A DNA stretch of 64,000 nt, taken from the NCBI GenBank assembly GCA_964627795.1, contig CAZVLF010000003.1, positions 1 to 64,000 on the forward strand. Direction: 5' to 3'. The notes under the pieces were generated by a model that did no database searches, was not told the DNA's origin, and worked only from the letters and a program-made list of their open reading frames with translations. A program made the position numbers and the translations under genes. This document shows positions 1-8,909 of this stretch, piece after piece. The stretch comes from CANDYO01 sp964627795. GTDB lineage: Bacteria > Pseudomonadota > Alphaproteobacteria > Rickettsiales > CANDYO01. Position 1 is the first letter of the stretch, and the number at the start of each line of letters is the position of its first letter.

Positions 1-214
1 AATATTATAAATATTAATTTAAGATATTTAACTATAGTTGTTATATTTAAAAAAGTAATTTATTATTTAGCTAGGTTGATAATATTATGACATGCAAGCG
101 AAGGAATGAAAAATATTAAATAAATGAAATTATTGTTATAGATTAAATAATTTATAAATATGATTAGCCCCAGGAAAAATTTAGCCATATCTTATATATA
201 AGATAACTAACATA
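1..214. other. Intergenic, no gene seen
   Basis: Very AT-rich stretch downstream of the ccmB stop on the minus strand. I see no ORF of useful length, no tRNA and no convincing terminator hairpin. The left edge of the window may cut a gene that is not visible here. Confidence 0.5.
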
Positions 215-874
215 TTATCTAACTAAGCGACAAATTAATACTAAAGTTGGAATTATTATTAAAGATAAACCAGCCTCAATTCCAATATAGTTTAGTGCTG
301 AATCAAATTTTTCATTGTTTAAAATAACTTCAGCAGCTAACGACATAATAATTATCGAAGATATAAATAAAGGAAATATAATTATAAAAGAAATAGTGCT
401 GGTATTAGAGTTTATTGTTAATAAAGATCCAAACACACTTATGCTGCAAAGTATTGGTATGGATGAAGTTATAATTATCCAAAGCTTATATAAAGTGTAA
501 AAATCTATTTCGTAAAATATGCCTGATATAAAAATTACAAAGCTTAAAGTTAAAATAAATTCTATTGAAGTAACAATGATTTTACACAAATATATTTGAT
601 AAAATTTTACTCCACATGAGATTAGTTGGTCTATCATACCAAGATTATTATCTTCATTAAATATATGATGGGTTGATAAAACAACTGTAAGCACCATACT
701 TGATATTAAAATAGCAATATAAATTTGTTTTTTTAATTCTTCTTCAAATTGATGAGTGAAAGAAAAAATAACCATAAAAATTAAGAAGAAGATAGAATTG
801 TAAATCCACTCTCTTTTAAAAAAAATTTTGCTAATTAGTTCAAATTTTATTAGCTTAATTAATTTATTTGTCAT
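215..874 (-). CDS. ccmB: Heme exporter protein CcmB
   Basis: Membrane subunit of the CcmAB ABC complex of system I cytochrome c maturation, which acts at the inner membrane to release heme from CcmE for attachment to apocytochromes. The 219-residue protein has the usual CcmB length and about six hydrophobic segments, beginning near residue 25, with the family's short loop containing LGMIDQLISC in the first half. Its ATG lies inside the end of ccmA (11-nt overlap), so the two are translationally coupled. Rickettsiales normally scatter ccm genes; only ccmA and ccmB are here. Identification rests on overall family resemblance plus the ccmA partner. Confidence 0.9.
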   Translation of the reverse strand: MTNKLIKLIKFELISKIFFKREWIYNSIFFLIFMVIFSFTHQFEEELKKQIYIAILISSMVLTVVLSTHHIFNEDNNLGMIDQLISCGVKFYQIYLCKIIVTSIEFILTLSFVIFISGIFYEIDFYTLYKLWIIITSSIPILCSISVFGSLLTINSNTSTISFIIIFPLFISSIIIMSLAAEVILNNEKFDSALNYIGIEAGLSLIIIPTLVLICRLVR

Positions 875-1478
875 ATTTGAAATCGTTTAAGTTTATAATA
901 GGTATTTTGCTATACAAGTCATGGTTATGAGAGGCTATTAAAGCTATTCCACCAGAATTTACTTTAACTTGTAGAAGCTTTAATAAAAGTTCACATCCTT
1001 CCTTATCTAGATTAGTCTCTGGCTCATCAAGAAGCCAAATTTTAGTGTTGCTAATTATTAGCCTCGCTAATGCAACTCGTTTTATCCAACCAGCAGAGAG
1101 TTCCTTACATTTTATATCCATAAATTCAGTTAGTTTAAAATGAGCAATTGCAGGATCAATTAATAGCTCTGTGTTCCTTAAATTTGCCCAAAATAATAAA
1201 TTTTGTAATACTGTATATTCTGGCATCATGGCTAGCTGATGCCCAAGATAGCTTACAAGTTCATCAAAATAAAGAATAAATTTCTCTTGAGAATTATTCC
1301 ACAAAATATTTCCATGTGAGGGTTTAATAATATTTGCTATTATTTTAAAAAAAGAGGTTTTTCCACAACCATTAGGGCCTTGAATACGATAGATAGAACT
1401 TTCAAGAATTGATAGGCTTAAACATGAGAATATTTCTTGTTCTTGAAAATCGCATTTTAATTCACTTAATGTAAGCAT
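864..1478 (-). CDS. ccmA: Heme exporter ATP-binding protein CcmA
   Basis: ATPase of the CcmAB complex for cytochrome c maturation. Walker A is GPNGCGKTS at residues 34-42, the signature is LSAGWIKR in the second half, and Walker B is WLLDEPETNLD. The LSAG-type signature followed by RVALARL is typical of CcmA, although the residue after the G is W instead of the usual Q. At 204 residues it has normal length for this short ABC protein. It is followed by ccmB with an 11-nt overlap, which fixes the operon. The upstream neighbour, the chemoreceptor gene, ends close by on the same strand. Confidence 0.93.
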   Translation of the reverse strand: MLTLSELKCDFQEQEIFSCLSLSILESSIYRIQGPNGCGKTSFFKIIANIIKPSHGNILWNNSQEKFILYFDELVSYLGHQLAMMPEYTVLQNLLFWANLRNTELLIDPAIAHFKLTEFMDIKCKELSAGWIKRVALARLIISNTKIWLLDEPETNLDKEGCELLLKLLQVKVNSGGIALIASHNHDLYSKIPIINLNDFKYDK

Positions 1479-1525
1479 ATTATATAATTTAAATTATAAT
1501 TATATATAACATTATCTTACTAATT

Positions 1526-3190
1526 TCAATATTCTCTTACGCCTTCAAGGAATATAGATACTTGCTTATTTAACTCTTCAGACATGTTGGATAAAGTTTG
1601 AGAAGCATTTAAAATTTCTTTAGCTGATGAATCAGCAGAAGATGCTCCACGAGAAATTTCTGCAACACCATAAGAAATTGATTGAACACCCATTGAAGTA
1701 TTTTGAAGATTTTTGGAAATTTCATTAGTGGCAATAGATTGTTCCTCAACGGCTGAAGCAATACTAATTGCATATTGGCTTACATTTTTAATAGCATCTT
1801 GAATTTTAGCTAAATCATCTGCAACTGAAAAAGAAACTTTATTAATATTGTTTATTTGTTTAGATATTGTTTCTGTAGCCTTGGCTGTTTGATCAGCAAG
1901 AGCTTTAATTTCAGAAGCTACCACCGAAAATCCTTTACCTGCTTCTCCAGCTCTGGCTGACTCAATGGTGGCATTTAAAGCTAAGAGATTAATTTGTTTG
2001 GCAATACCATCAATCATTTCAAGAATGGTGCTGATTTGAGTGACTTCTTTTCCAAGCTGCTCAACTGAAATATTAGCTTGTGAAGATTTTGTTACAGTCT
2101 CATTCATTAAAGAAGAAGTTTTTGACGCTTGAGTAGATACTTCTTTTATGGAAACAGACATTTCTTCAACAGCAGAGGCAACATTAACAACATTTGAAGC
2201 AGCTTGTGATGAAGAATCTGACATATTTGAAGATTCTATATTAACATTAGCTATATTTTTTTGCATATTTTCAATAGAGAAAAATAATTGGGCAGAGGCT
2301 TTAGAAACAGAATTAACAATAGACTGTACACTAACTTCAAAATTCTTTATTAATGCAAGTTTAGTTTGCTCACGTTCAAGTTTTGATTGTTCTTCTAACT
2401 GTAGTTTTTTTAACTCAAATTGTGATTTTTCAACTAAGCTATTTCTAAATGATTCAAGGCCATTAGCCATTATACCCAATTCATCTTTTCTATTTTTTCC
2501 TTTAATTTCTATGTTAGTATTTCCATTAGATAATTCTATTACTGCAATATTAAAAAGAATTAAATTATCAAGAACTACTTTTTTAATAAATATTATCATT
2601 AAAAATAACAATAATATTGTGCCAATAATGTGTATACACGCCATCTTATATTCACTATTGCTATAAATATTCGAACTATCTATGTTGTCATTCACTAGTT
2701 TTTGTTGAAGTGTCATAAAATCATCTATTAAATTTATAAATTTATCGAATGCTGGGATAGCTTCATTAAATAAAATAGATTGTGCCTGGTCGTAAGAAGT
2801 AGAATTTAAAATTCTATTAGTTATATCTAAATATTTAGTCCAATTTTTATTTATCTCAGCTAATTTATTATTTTCATCATTAGAAATAACTTTTTTAAGC
2901 AGTTCTTCAAAATCTTTTTTAAATTTAATTTCTTTAGAGTGTAAGTCACTTTTTACACCCTGTTTTATTTTATCTTCTTTAGCCAAAATATATTGATAAA
3001 TTAAATTGCTATAATCAGAAGAGGTCTCATCAATATTATAAGAGTTAATAAAAACAGGAAATTTATTGTTTTTTAAGCTTTTAAGATTGTTGTCTAAAAA
3101 TTTAATTAAATTATTGGTGCTAATTGAGAAAAAAAATATAAAACAAAGTATAAATGCAAATATTAGTCTTAATTTAAAATTAATTGACAT
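1526..3190 (-). CDS. Methyl-accepting chemotaxis protein
   Basis: Transmembrane chemoreceptor that would signal to CheA through CheW. Residues about 7-26 form a first membrane helix and about 180-205 a second; between them lies a roughly 150-residue periplasmic helical part resembling a four-helix-bundle sensor. A HAMP-like segment follows (GNTNIEIKGKNRKDELG), then a long coiled-coil signalling domain whose hairpin tip INLLALNATIESARAGEAG (about residues 400-420) is the strongly conserved MCP motif. The C-terminus has no NWETF-type CheR docking pentapeptide. No che or fla gene is in the window. Chemoreceptors are rare in Rickettsiales, so either motility genes lie elsewhere or the receptor has another output. 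Confidence 0.93.
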   Translation of the reverse strand: MSINFKLRLIFAFILCFIFFFSISTNNLIKFLDNNLKSLKNNKFPVFINSYNIDETSSDYSNLIYQYILAKEDKIKQGVKSDLHSKEIKFKKDFEELLKKVISNDENNKLAEINKNWTKYLDITNRILNSTSYDQAQSILFNEAIPAFDKFINLIDDFMTLQQKLVNDNIDSSNIYSNSEYKMACIHIIGTILLLFLMIIFIKKVVLDNLILFNIAVIELSNGNTNIEIKGKNRKDELGIMANGLESFRNSLVEKSQFELKKLQLEEQSKLEREQTKLALIKNFEVSVQSIVNSVSKASAQLFFSIENMQKNIANVNIESSNMSDSSSQAASNVVNVASAVEEMSVSIKEVSTQASKTSSLMNETVTKSSQANISVEQLGKEVTQISTILEMIDGIAKQINLLALNATIESARAGEAGKGFSVVASEIKALADQTAKATETISKQINNINKVSFSVADDLAKIQDAIKNVSQYAISIASAVEEQSIATNEISKNLQNTSMGVQSISYGVAEISRGASSADSSAKEILNASQTLSNMSEELNKQVSIFLEGVREY

Positions 3191-3260
3191 TTGAGTAATC
3201 CAGTAATAATTCTATTATTAGTTTGGATTATAAAGATTTATTTGGCAAGAAAATTATAAA

Positions 3261-3288
3261 AAATCCCCTAAATTTCTTTAGGGGATTT
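3261..3288 (-). terminator. Rho-independent terminator of rpsB-tsf
   Basis: Perfect 12-bp inverted repeat (AAATCCCCTAAA / TTTAGGGGATTT) with a GAAA loop when read on the minus strand, followed by a run of T (GGGGATTTTTTATAA). It sits just past the tsf stop codon, so it ends the rpsB-tsf transcript before the chemoreceptor gene. Confidence 0.9.
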
Positions 3289-3299
3289 AAAAACAAGAA

Positions 3300-4223
3300 T
3301 TAATTAGTCATTGAAGCTACTTCAGCGGCAAAGTCAGTTTTTGTTCTTTCGATGCCTTCGCCTAACTCATATCTGATAAATCCAGAAATTGAAACTGGAG
3401 CACCAATTTCTTTTGATGCATCTTCTAAGACTTGAGTTATGGTTGACTTGTTATCCATAACAAAAATTTGCTCTAATAGAACAACTTCTTGATAATATTT
3501 TTTTATTCTTCCTTCAACCATTTTTTCAATGATATTTTCAGGCTTACCAGAATTGCGTGCTTGATCAGCAAAAATTTGCTTTTCTCTTTCTAAGTTTTCA
3601 CTTTTAACTGAAGCAACGTCTAAACTTTCCGGTCTTGCAGCGGCTATATGCATAGCTATTCTTTTTCCTAAATCAGCAAGCTTAGTTTTATCTCCAGTTG
3701 ATTCCATTGCAACTAAAACGCCAATTTTACCAAGACCTTCAGAAATCGCATTGTGAACATAAGTTGAAATAACTCCTTCTTTTGCTTCAAGACGATTTAC
3801 TCTACGAAGGTTCATATTTTCACCAATTGTAGCAATATGGTCAGTAATTGCATCAGCAACTGTTGCATAACCTTCAGGATAAGAAGTTGTGGTTAATTTT
3901 TCTAAGCTTTCATTATTAGATAATGCAACTTTAACTATATTTCTTGCAAGAGTTTGAAATTTATCATTTCTTGCAACGAAATCTGTTTCTGCATTTAACT
4001 CAATTATTGCTGATTTATTTCCGTTTGTAGCAATTGCAACAAGACCTTCAGCTGCTTCACGTCCAGATTTTTTAGCTGCAGCTGATAAACCTTTTTTACG
4101 AAGCCAATCAACAGCTTCTTCAAAATTACCATTGCATTCAGTTAAAGCTTTTTTGCAGTCCATCATTCCTGCGCCTGATTTTTCTCTCAGTTCTTTTACT
4201 AAGCTTGCTGTAATTTCAGCCAT
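3300..4223 (-). CDS. tsf: Translation elongation factor Ts
   Basis: Guanine nucleotide exchange factor that recycles EF-Tu-GDP during elongation, acting in the cytosol. The N-terminal UBA-like domain opens with MAEITASLVKELREKSGAG and MMDCKKAL, followed by the AVDWLRKKGLSAAAKKSGR segment that contacts EF-Tu; the core holds ELNAETDFVARND near residues 76-88. The 307-residue length is normal for Alphaproteobacteria. It lies 18 nt after rpsB on the same strand, the near-universal rpsB-tsf order, with a strong terminator behind it. Confidence 0.98.
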   Translation of the reverse strand: MAEITASLVKELREKSGAGMMDCKKALTECNGNFEEAVDWLRKKGLSAAAKKSGREAAEGLVAIATNGNKSAIIELNAETDFVARNDKFQTLARNIVKVALSNNESLEKLTTTSYPEGYATVADAITDHIATIGENMNLRRVNRLEAKEGVISTYVHNAISEGLGKIGVLVAMESTGDKTKLADLGKRIAMHIAAARPESLDVASVKSENLEREKQIFADQARNSGKPENIIEKMVEGRIKKYYQEVVLLEQIFVMDNKSTITQVLEDASKEIGAPVSISGFIRYELGEGIERTKTDFAAEVASMTN

Positions 4224-4241
4224 ATTTAATTCTCCTTACTT

Positions 4242-5192
4242 TTACTCTGATTTTGCTTTTTTAGTTTTTGTAGCCTTAGCTTTTTCTTCAGCTTCTGCAT
4301 TGGCTTTAGTATCTTCTGCATCTACAGTTTCTTTTTTGAAATCTTTTGAAGTAGGTTTCTTCTTAGTTGTTTTAGCAGCTGCTTTTGCATCATTATTTTT
4401 ACGATCTAAGCTTGCGTTTAACTGAACTAAACCTTCAAGGTCAGTTGATTCACCAATATCTACACCAGATGATATTAGTGATTCTTGGATACCAAATAAA
4501 ACAGCATCAGAAACTAAGTCACAGTATAATTTAATTGATCTTGTGGCATCATCATTTCCTGGTACAGGATACGTAATATTATCTGGATTTGAGTTACTAT
4601 CAACGATAGCAATAACAGGAATACCTAATTTTGTGGCTTCTTCAATAGCAATATTTTCTATATTAGTATCAATTACAAAAAGAAGGTTTGGGATTGCTCC
4701 CATCTCACGTATACCACCAAGAGATTTTTCTAATTTTTCAATCTTACGAGTTATTTCAAGACGTTCTTTTTTAGTGAAATTTGGTCCCTCAGAAGCTTCT
4801 TCATTCGATGATAAAGAAAGCGACTTTTCAAGTTCAGCTAGCTTTTTGATGGACTTGTTGATTGTAGTCCAGTTTGTTAATGTTCCACCTAACCAACGAT
4901 GGTTTATATAATATTGACCACATCTTTTTGCAGCTTGTGCAACAATTTCAGAAGCTTGAGTTTTAGTTCCAACAAAAAGTATACGACCATTATTTTTTGC
5001 AACATCATAAATTTTTTCTAAAGCTATGTTTAAAAGCGGTAATGTTTGTTGAAGGTCTATAATATGGATACCATCTTTAATTCCATAAAGATAAGAACTC
5101 ATTTTTGGATTCCATCTCATGGTTTTGTGTCCGAAGTGAACACCAGCTTCAATAAGATCACGAATAGTTACGGTAGGAAGTTTTTTTGACAT
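4242..5192 (-). CDS. rpsB: 30S ribosomal protein S2
   Basis: Small-subunit ribosomal protein S2. The family motifs RDLIEAGVHFGH, RWNPKM, GIHIIDLQQT, FVGTK and NHRWLGGTLTNW are all present. I place the start at 5192, where GGAG lies 6 nt before an ATG giving MSKKLPTV; an ATG at 5204 with GGAGGT 10 nt upstream is a real alternative, and a still earlier one at 5222 is unlikely. The protein carries a Lys/Ala-rich, charged C-terminal tail of about 50 residues, a feature of many alphaproteobacterial S2 proteins. First gene of the rpsB-tsf operon. Confidence 0.97.
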   Translation of the reverse strand: MSKKLPTVTIRDLIEAGVHFGHKTMRWNPKMSSYLYGIKDGIHIIDLQQTLPLLNIALEKIYDVAKNNGRILFVGTKTQASEIVAQAAKRCGQYYINHRWLGGTLTNWTTINKSIKKLAELEKSLSLSSNEEASEGPNFTKKERLEITRKIEKLEKSLGGIREMGAIPNLLFVIDTNIENIAIEEATKLGIPVIAIVDSNSNPDNITYPVPGNDDATRSIKLYCDLVSDAVLFGIQESLISSGVDIGESTDLEGLVQLNASLDRKNNDAKAAAKTTKKKPTSKDFKKETVDAEDTKANAEAEEKAKATKTKKAKSE

Positions 5193-5298
5193 AAATTTCT
5201 CCATTAAAGTTAATACCTCCACAAGAAATATTTTTGTTTATAAAAACAAAAACACTTTAAATTTTTCCTGTGTGCTAGATTTGTGAAGAAAGAAAGAT

Positions 5299-5325
5299 AG
5301 TATAAAACTATATATTTTTCAACAA
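5299..5325 (-). promoter_or_regulatory. Candidate promoter of rpsB-tsf
   Basis: On the minus strand TTGTTG (5325-5320) and TATACT (5304-5299) are separated by 15 bp and lie about 100 bp before the rpsB start. The -10 is close to consensus; the spacing is short, so the -35 is tentative. The leader in between contains a T-rich/A-rich imperfect hairpin near 5230-5253. Confidence 0.4.
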
Positions 5326-5458
5326 TTATTATCGAGTAATTTTTATTTAAACTACTTTAATTAAAGAAGCGTTTTTCTTTGTAAAGAGAAGTTGCAATAA
5401 TTTTAATGGTTTATATAATTACTTACTGGTTAAGTAAAGTAGTGACCTAAGCGCCTTA

Positions 5459-5482
5459 AGTTATTGAAAATCTTCAATAACT
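5459..5482. other. Perfect inverted repeat upstream of nuoA
   Basis: AGTTATTGAA and TTCAATAACT form a 10-bp perfect stem with a 4-nt loop (AATC), followed shortly by a T run at 5490-5496 on the plus strand. It resembles a weak terminator or attenuator about 40 nt before nuoA. The rest of 5223-5521, between divergent rpsB and nuoA, holds no gene that I can see; it must contain both promoters. Confidence 0.55.
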
Positions 5483-5521
5483 ATGATAGTTTTTTTAAAA
5501 CCCAATTTTATGAATTAATTT

Positions 5522-5899
5522 ATGTATAAAGTTTTTGAACCGCTGATGACTGATTATTTTCCATTAGTGGTGTTCTTTGGTATTGCATTAGCTCTTGCAA
5601 CTATTATGATTTTAATTCCAGCTTTATTTGCTTCTAGAAAGCCTGGTTTAGAAAAAAATTCTCCTTATGAATGTGGATTTGAGCCTTTTGATGATACAAG
5701 ACATGAATTTGACGTTCGCTTTTATTTAGTAGCTATTTTGTTTATAATATTTGATTTAGAAATAATATTTTTATTTCCTTGGGCAATAACTTTAAGTAAA
5801 ATCGGTGCTCTTGGCTTCTGGTCAATGATGTTATTTCTAGGCATACTTACGATTGGCTTTATTTATGAATGGAAAAAAGGTGCTTTAGAATGGGAATAA
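5522..5899 (+). CDS. nuoA: NADH-quinone oxidoreductase subunit A
   Basis: Small membrane subunit of respiratory complex I (proton-pumping NADH:ubiquinone reductase). Three hydrophobic helices are visible, and the loop KNSPYECGFEPFDD is the diagnostic NuoA/ND3 motif with its conserved Cys. The family's FDLEIIFLFPWA segment follows. At 125 residues it has standard length. It opens a compact nuoABCDE run in which each gene touches or overlaps the next. Confidence 0.97.
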   Translation: MYKVFEPLMTDYFPLVVFFGIALALATIMILIPALFASRKPGLEKNSPYECGFEPFDDTRHEFDVRFYLVAILFIIFDLEIIFLFPWAITLSKIGALGFWSMMLFLGILTIGFIYEWKKGALEWE

Positions 5900-6396
5900 G
5901 AGTTGAACATACTTTAAAAGCAGTTGAAGAAGAACTAAGCAATAGGGGGTTTGTGGTTGCTAAACTCGATGATTTAGTTAATTGGGCACGTACTGGCTCT
6001 TTATGGCCGATGACATTTGGTTTGGCATGTTGTGCTGTAGAAATGATGCAGGCAGCTGGAAGTAGATATGATTTAGATAGACTTGGGGTTATATTTAGGC
6101 CTAGTCCAAGACAATCAGATGTTATGATTGTGGCAGGAACTTTAACTAATAAGATGGCTCCAGCTTTAAGAAAAGTATATGATCAGATGGCTGATCCAAA
6201 ATATGTTATCTCTATGGGAAGTTGTGCTAATGGAGGAGGGTATTATCATTATTCTTATGCAGTAGTTAGAGGATGTGATAGAATTGTTCCTGTTGATGTT
6301 TATGTTCCCGGATGCCCGCCAACTGCAGAGGCTTTACTTTATGGAATCATGCAACTACAAAAAAAGATTAGAAGAACTGGAGTTATTAAAAGATAA
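5890..6396 (+). CDS. nuoB: NADH-quinone oxidoreductase subunit B
   Basis: Peripheral-arm subunit of complex I carrying Fe-S cluster N2, the last electron carrier before ubiquinone. Cluster ligands are seen in GLACCAVEM (adjacent cysteines), MGSCANGGGYY and VPGCPPTAEA. I choose the ATG at 5890, which gives MGIRVEHTLKAVEEEL and has AAAAGG 9 nt upstream; an in-frame ATG at 5869 lies deep within nuoA and is less likely. The gene overlaps the end of nuoA by 10 nt and shares one base with nuoC. Confidence 0.97.
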   Translation: MGIRVEHTLKAVEEELSNRGFVVAKLDDLVNWARTGSLWPMTFGLACCAVEMMQAAGSRYDLDRLGVIFRPSPRQSDVMIVAGTLTNKMAPALRKVYDQMADPKYVISMGSCANGGGYYHYSYAVVRGCDRIVPVDVYVPGCPPTAEALLYGIMQLQKKIRRTGVIKR

Positions 6397-6968
6397 TGTT
6401 TGAAAAAATAATTCAAGAGTTAAATTCTAAAATCATAAGTCATAAGGTTGATGAATCCTTAATGCTTTACTTAAATATTTCAGCTCATGAGTTAAGGTTA
6501 GTATTAAGCTATCTTAAAAGTAATGGTTTTGATATATTAACTGATCTAACAGCGGTTGATTATCCTGAAAGAGAAGAAAGATTTGAGATTATTTATAATC
6601 TTTTAAATATATATAAAAATCAAAGAATTATAGTTAAAGTTTTATTAGCGGATAATGAGTCAATTGACTCAATACATGATATATATAGTGCATCGATCTG
6701 GTATGAAAGAGAAGTTTGGGATATGTTTGGTATATATTTTAATAACAATCCAGACCTGCGTCGTATTTTAACTGATTATGGGTTTGAAGGGCACCCTTTA
6801 AGAAAAGATTTTCCTCTTACCGGCTATAAAGAAGTTTATTATGATCAAGAGCAAGGTAAAGTTGTTTATACATCAGTTAAGCTGCCTCAAGATTATAGAA
6901 ATTTTGATTTTCAAAGCCCATGGGAAGGTCCTAAATATATTATACCTGGTGATGAGAAGAAATCATGA
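6396..6968 (+). CDS. nuoC: NADH-quinone oxidoreductase subunit C
   Basis: 30-kDa-type peripheral-arm subunit of complex I. The family signature WYEREVWDMFGI and the following DLRRILTDYGFEGHPLRKDFPLTG are intact, and the C-terminus ends in the usual PWEG motif region. It is 190 residues, the size of a separate NuoC and not the NuoCD fusion found in enterobacteria. Its start codon shares one base with the nuoB stop and its TGA overlaps the nuoD ATG. Confidence 0.97.
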   Translation: MFEKIIQELNSKIISHKVDESLMLYLNISAHELRLVLSYLKSNGFDILTDLTAVDYPEREERFEIIYNLLNIYKNQRIIVKVLLADNESIDSIHDIYSASIWYEREVWDMFGIYFNNNPDLRRILTDYGFEGHPLRKDFPLTGYKEVYYDQEQGKVVYTSVKLPQDYRNFDFQSPWEGPKYIIPGDEKKS

Positions 6969-8146
6969 GTGAAGAAGTTAAAATAAAAAATATGACCATC
7001 AATTTTGGTCCTCAACATCCCGCAGCACATGGTGTTTTGCGTTTAATTTTAGAAATGGATGGAGAAGTTATAACTAGAGCCGATCCTCATATAGGTTTGC
7101 TACATAGAGGAACGGAAAAATTAATTGAACATAAAACTTATCTTCAGGCAGTTCCATATTTTGATCGTTTGGATTATGTGGCACCTATTAACCAAGAACA
7201 TGCTTTTGCTTTAGCTGTGGAGCGTTTACTTAAATGCGAAGTTCCTTTAAGAGGGCAATATTTGAGGGTTTTATTTGCTGAGCTTGGAAGAGTTTTAAAT
7301 CATTGTTTAAATATAACTACTCAAGCACTTGATGTTGGAGCAACCACTCCTTTACTATGGATGTTTGAAGAGCGAGAAAAAATAATGGCTTTTTATGAAA
7401 AAGCCTCAGGTTCAAGAATGCATGCTGCTTATATAAGACCAGGCGGAGTAGTTTTTGATGTGCCTCAATCTTTACTTGATGAAATTGGAGAGTTCTGCCA
7501 TAGTTTCCCTAAAATTTTAAGAGATATGGAAGGGTTATTAACAAATAATAGAATATTTAAACAAAGAACAGTTGATATTGGAGTGGTTACTAAAGAACAA
7601 GCTCTTGATTGGGGATTTAGTGGTGTAATGTTAAGAGGTTCTGGATTTCCATGGGATTTAAGAAAGAGCCAACCTTATGATGTTTATGATAGAATAGAAT
7701 TTGATGTTCCTATAGGTAAAAATGGTGATTGCTATGATAGATATTTGCTTAGAGTTGAAGAGATGTATCAATCAATCAAAATCATTAAACAATGCTTAGA
7801 AAAAATGCCTAAGGGGTCAGTTAAAACAGAGGATCCAAAAATTTCTCCTCCACCAAGAGCAGAGATGAAGCATTCAATGGAAGCTTTAATTCACCACTTT
7901 AAGCTCTTTACTGAAGGTTATCATGTACCTAAAGGTGAAATATATGCTGCTGTTGAAGCTCCAAAAGGAGAGTTTGGTGTATTTTTAGTATCAGATGGTT
8001 CTAATAAGCCATATCGTTGCAGAATAAAGGCACCTGGGTTTGCCCACCTTCAAGGTTTAGATTTTATGTCTTGTGGGCATATGTTAGCGGATGTTGTAAC
8101 TAATATAGGAAGTTTAGATATTGTTTTTGGAGAGATTGATAGATGA
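6965..8146 (+). CDS. nuoD: NADH-quinone oxidoreductase subunit D
   Basis: 49-kDa-type subunit of complex I; with NuoB it forms the quinone-binding site. The family landmarks FGPQHPAAHGVLRL, HIGLLHRGTEKLIE, SGSRMHAAYIRPGG and the C-terminal DIVFGEIDR are present, and the 393-residue length is normal. The NuoC stop overlaps its ATG by 4 nt (ATGA) and the same arrangement couples it to nuoE. Its TGA stop also shows that UGA is a normal stop codon in this genome. Confidence 0.98.
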   Translation: MSEEVKIKNMTINFGPQHPAAHGVLRLILEMDGEVITRADPHIGLLHRGTEKLIEHKTYLQAVPYFDRLDYVAPINQEHAFALAVERLLKCEVPLRGQYLRVLFAELGRVLNHCLNITTQALDVGATTPLLWMFEEREKIMAFYEKASGSRMHAAYIRPGGVVFDVPQSLLDEIGEFCHSFPKILRDMEGLLTNNRIFKQRTVDIGVVTKEQALDWGFSGVMLRGSGFPWDLRKSQPYDVYDRIEFDVPIGKNGDCYDRYLLRVEEMYQSIKIIKQCLEKMPKGSVKTEDPKISPPPRAEMKHSMEALIHHFKLFTEGYHVPKGEIYAAVEAPKGEFGVFLVSDGSNKPYRCRIKAPGFAHLQGLDFMSCGHMLADVVTNIGSLDIVFGEIDR

Positions 8147-8721
8147 GTGTTAGAAAACCAGCCCCTAAACATTTACAGCCAGAGACCTTTATATTTACGG
8201 AAGATAATTTGATATTAGCAAAAAAGCATATAGCAAAATACCCTGAAGGAAGGCAAGCTAGTGCAGTTTTACCTTTGCTTGATCTGGCACAAAGACAAAA
8301 CCAAAATTGGATACCGATGGCTGCAGTTGAATATATTGCTGAAATGTTAAAGATGCCTGCTATGAAAGTATTTGAAGTAGTAACTTTTTATACAATGTTT
8401 AATTTAAGCCCGGTAGGGAAATATCATATTCAATTATGTGGGACAACACCTTGTTGGTTAAGAGGAGCTGATCAAATTAAAGCGACTTGTAAAGATAAGC
8501 TTGGCATTAATTTAGATGAAGTTAGTAAAGATGGACAATTTAGTTTATGTGAAGTGGAATGTTTAGGTGCTTGTGCTAATGCGCCTGTAGTGCAAATTAA
8601 TGACGATTTTTATGAAGATCTTGATACAAGCTCTATAGCTAAAATTATAGATGATTTATCTGCAGGAAAAGAAGTCAAGAAAGGTTCTCAAATTGGAAGA
8701 AAATCCTCTGAGAATCAATAA
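8143..8721 (+). CDS. nuoE: NADH-quinone oxidoreductase subunit E
   Basis: 24-kDa-type subunit of complex I with a thioredoxin-like fold holding the [2Fe-2S] cluster N1a. The four ligands are visible as CGTTPCWLRG (Cys-x4-Cys) and CEVECLGACANAP. At 192 residues it has the usual length, with a short Lys/Ser tail. It is the last gene of the block: instead of nuoF, about 190 bp of empty sequence and a convergent ankyrin gene follow, so the operon is split, as is common in Rickettsiales. Confidence 0.97.
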   Translation: MSVRKPAPKHLQPETFIFTEDNLILAKKHIAKYPEGRQASAVLPLLDLAQRQNQNWIPMAAVEYIAEMLKMPAMKVFEVVTFYTMFNLSPVGKYHIQLCGTTPCWLRGADQIKATCKDKLGINLDEVSKDGQFSLCEVECLGACANAPVVQINDDFYEDLDTSSIAKIIDDLSAGKEVKKGSQIGRKSSENQ

Positions 8722-8909
8722 ATAAAAGAAAAAATTATTTGAGTATATTATTAATATTCTTGTTTGCTTGAGCTGCTATCTTCAAAAGATAACCCAACCA
8801 TCATTTAATTAATAGTGTTTATATTCCTCTCTTTGTTAGGGGTTTTATCATCCAGCTCATCAATTTAAGAATATATTTATAAATAGAGCGTTGTTTATTA
8901 AACATATCT

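Noticed and set aside
2148..2666. 172-residue plus-strand ORF
   Set aside because: Lies wholly opposite the chemoreceptor gene, which has full-length domain structure; the antisense frame has no ribosome site or recognisable sequence.
4132..4911. Plus-strand ORFs opposite tsf and rpsB
   Set aside because: Antisense to two certain ribosome-related genes and low in plausible protein features.
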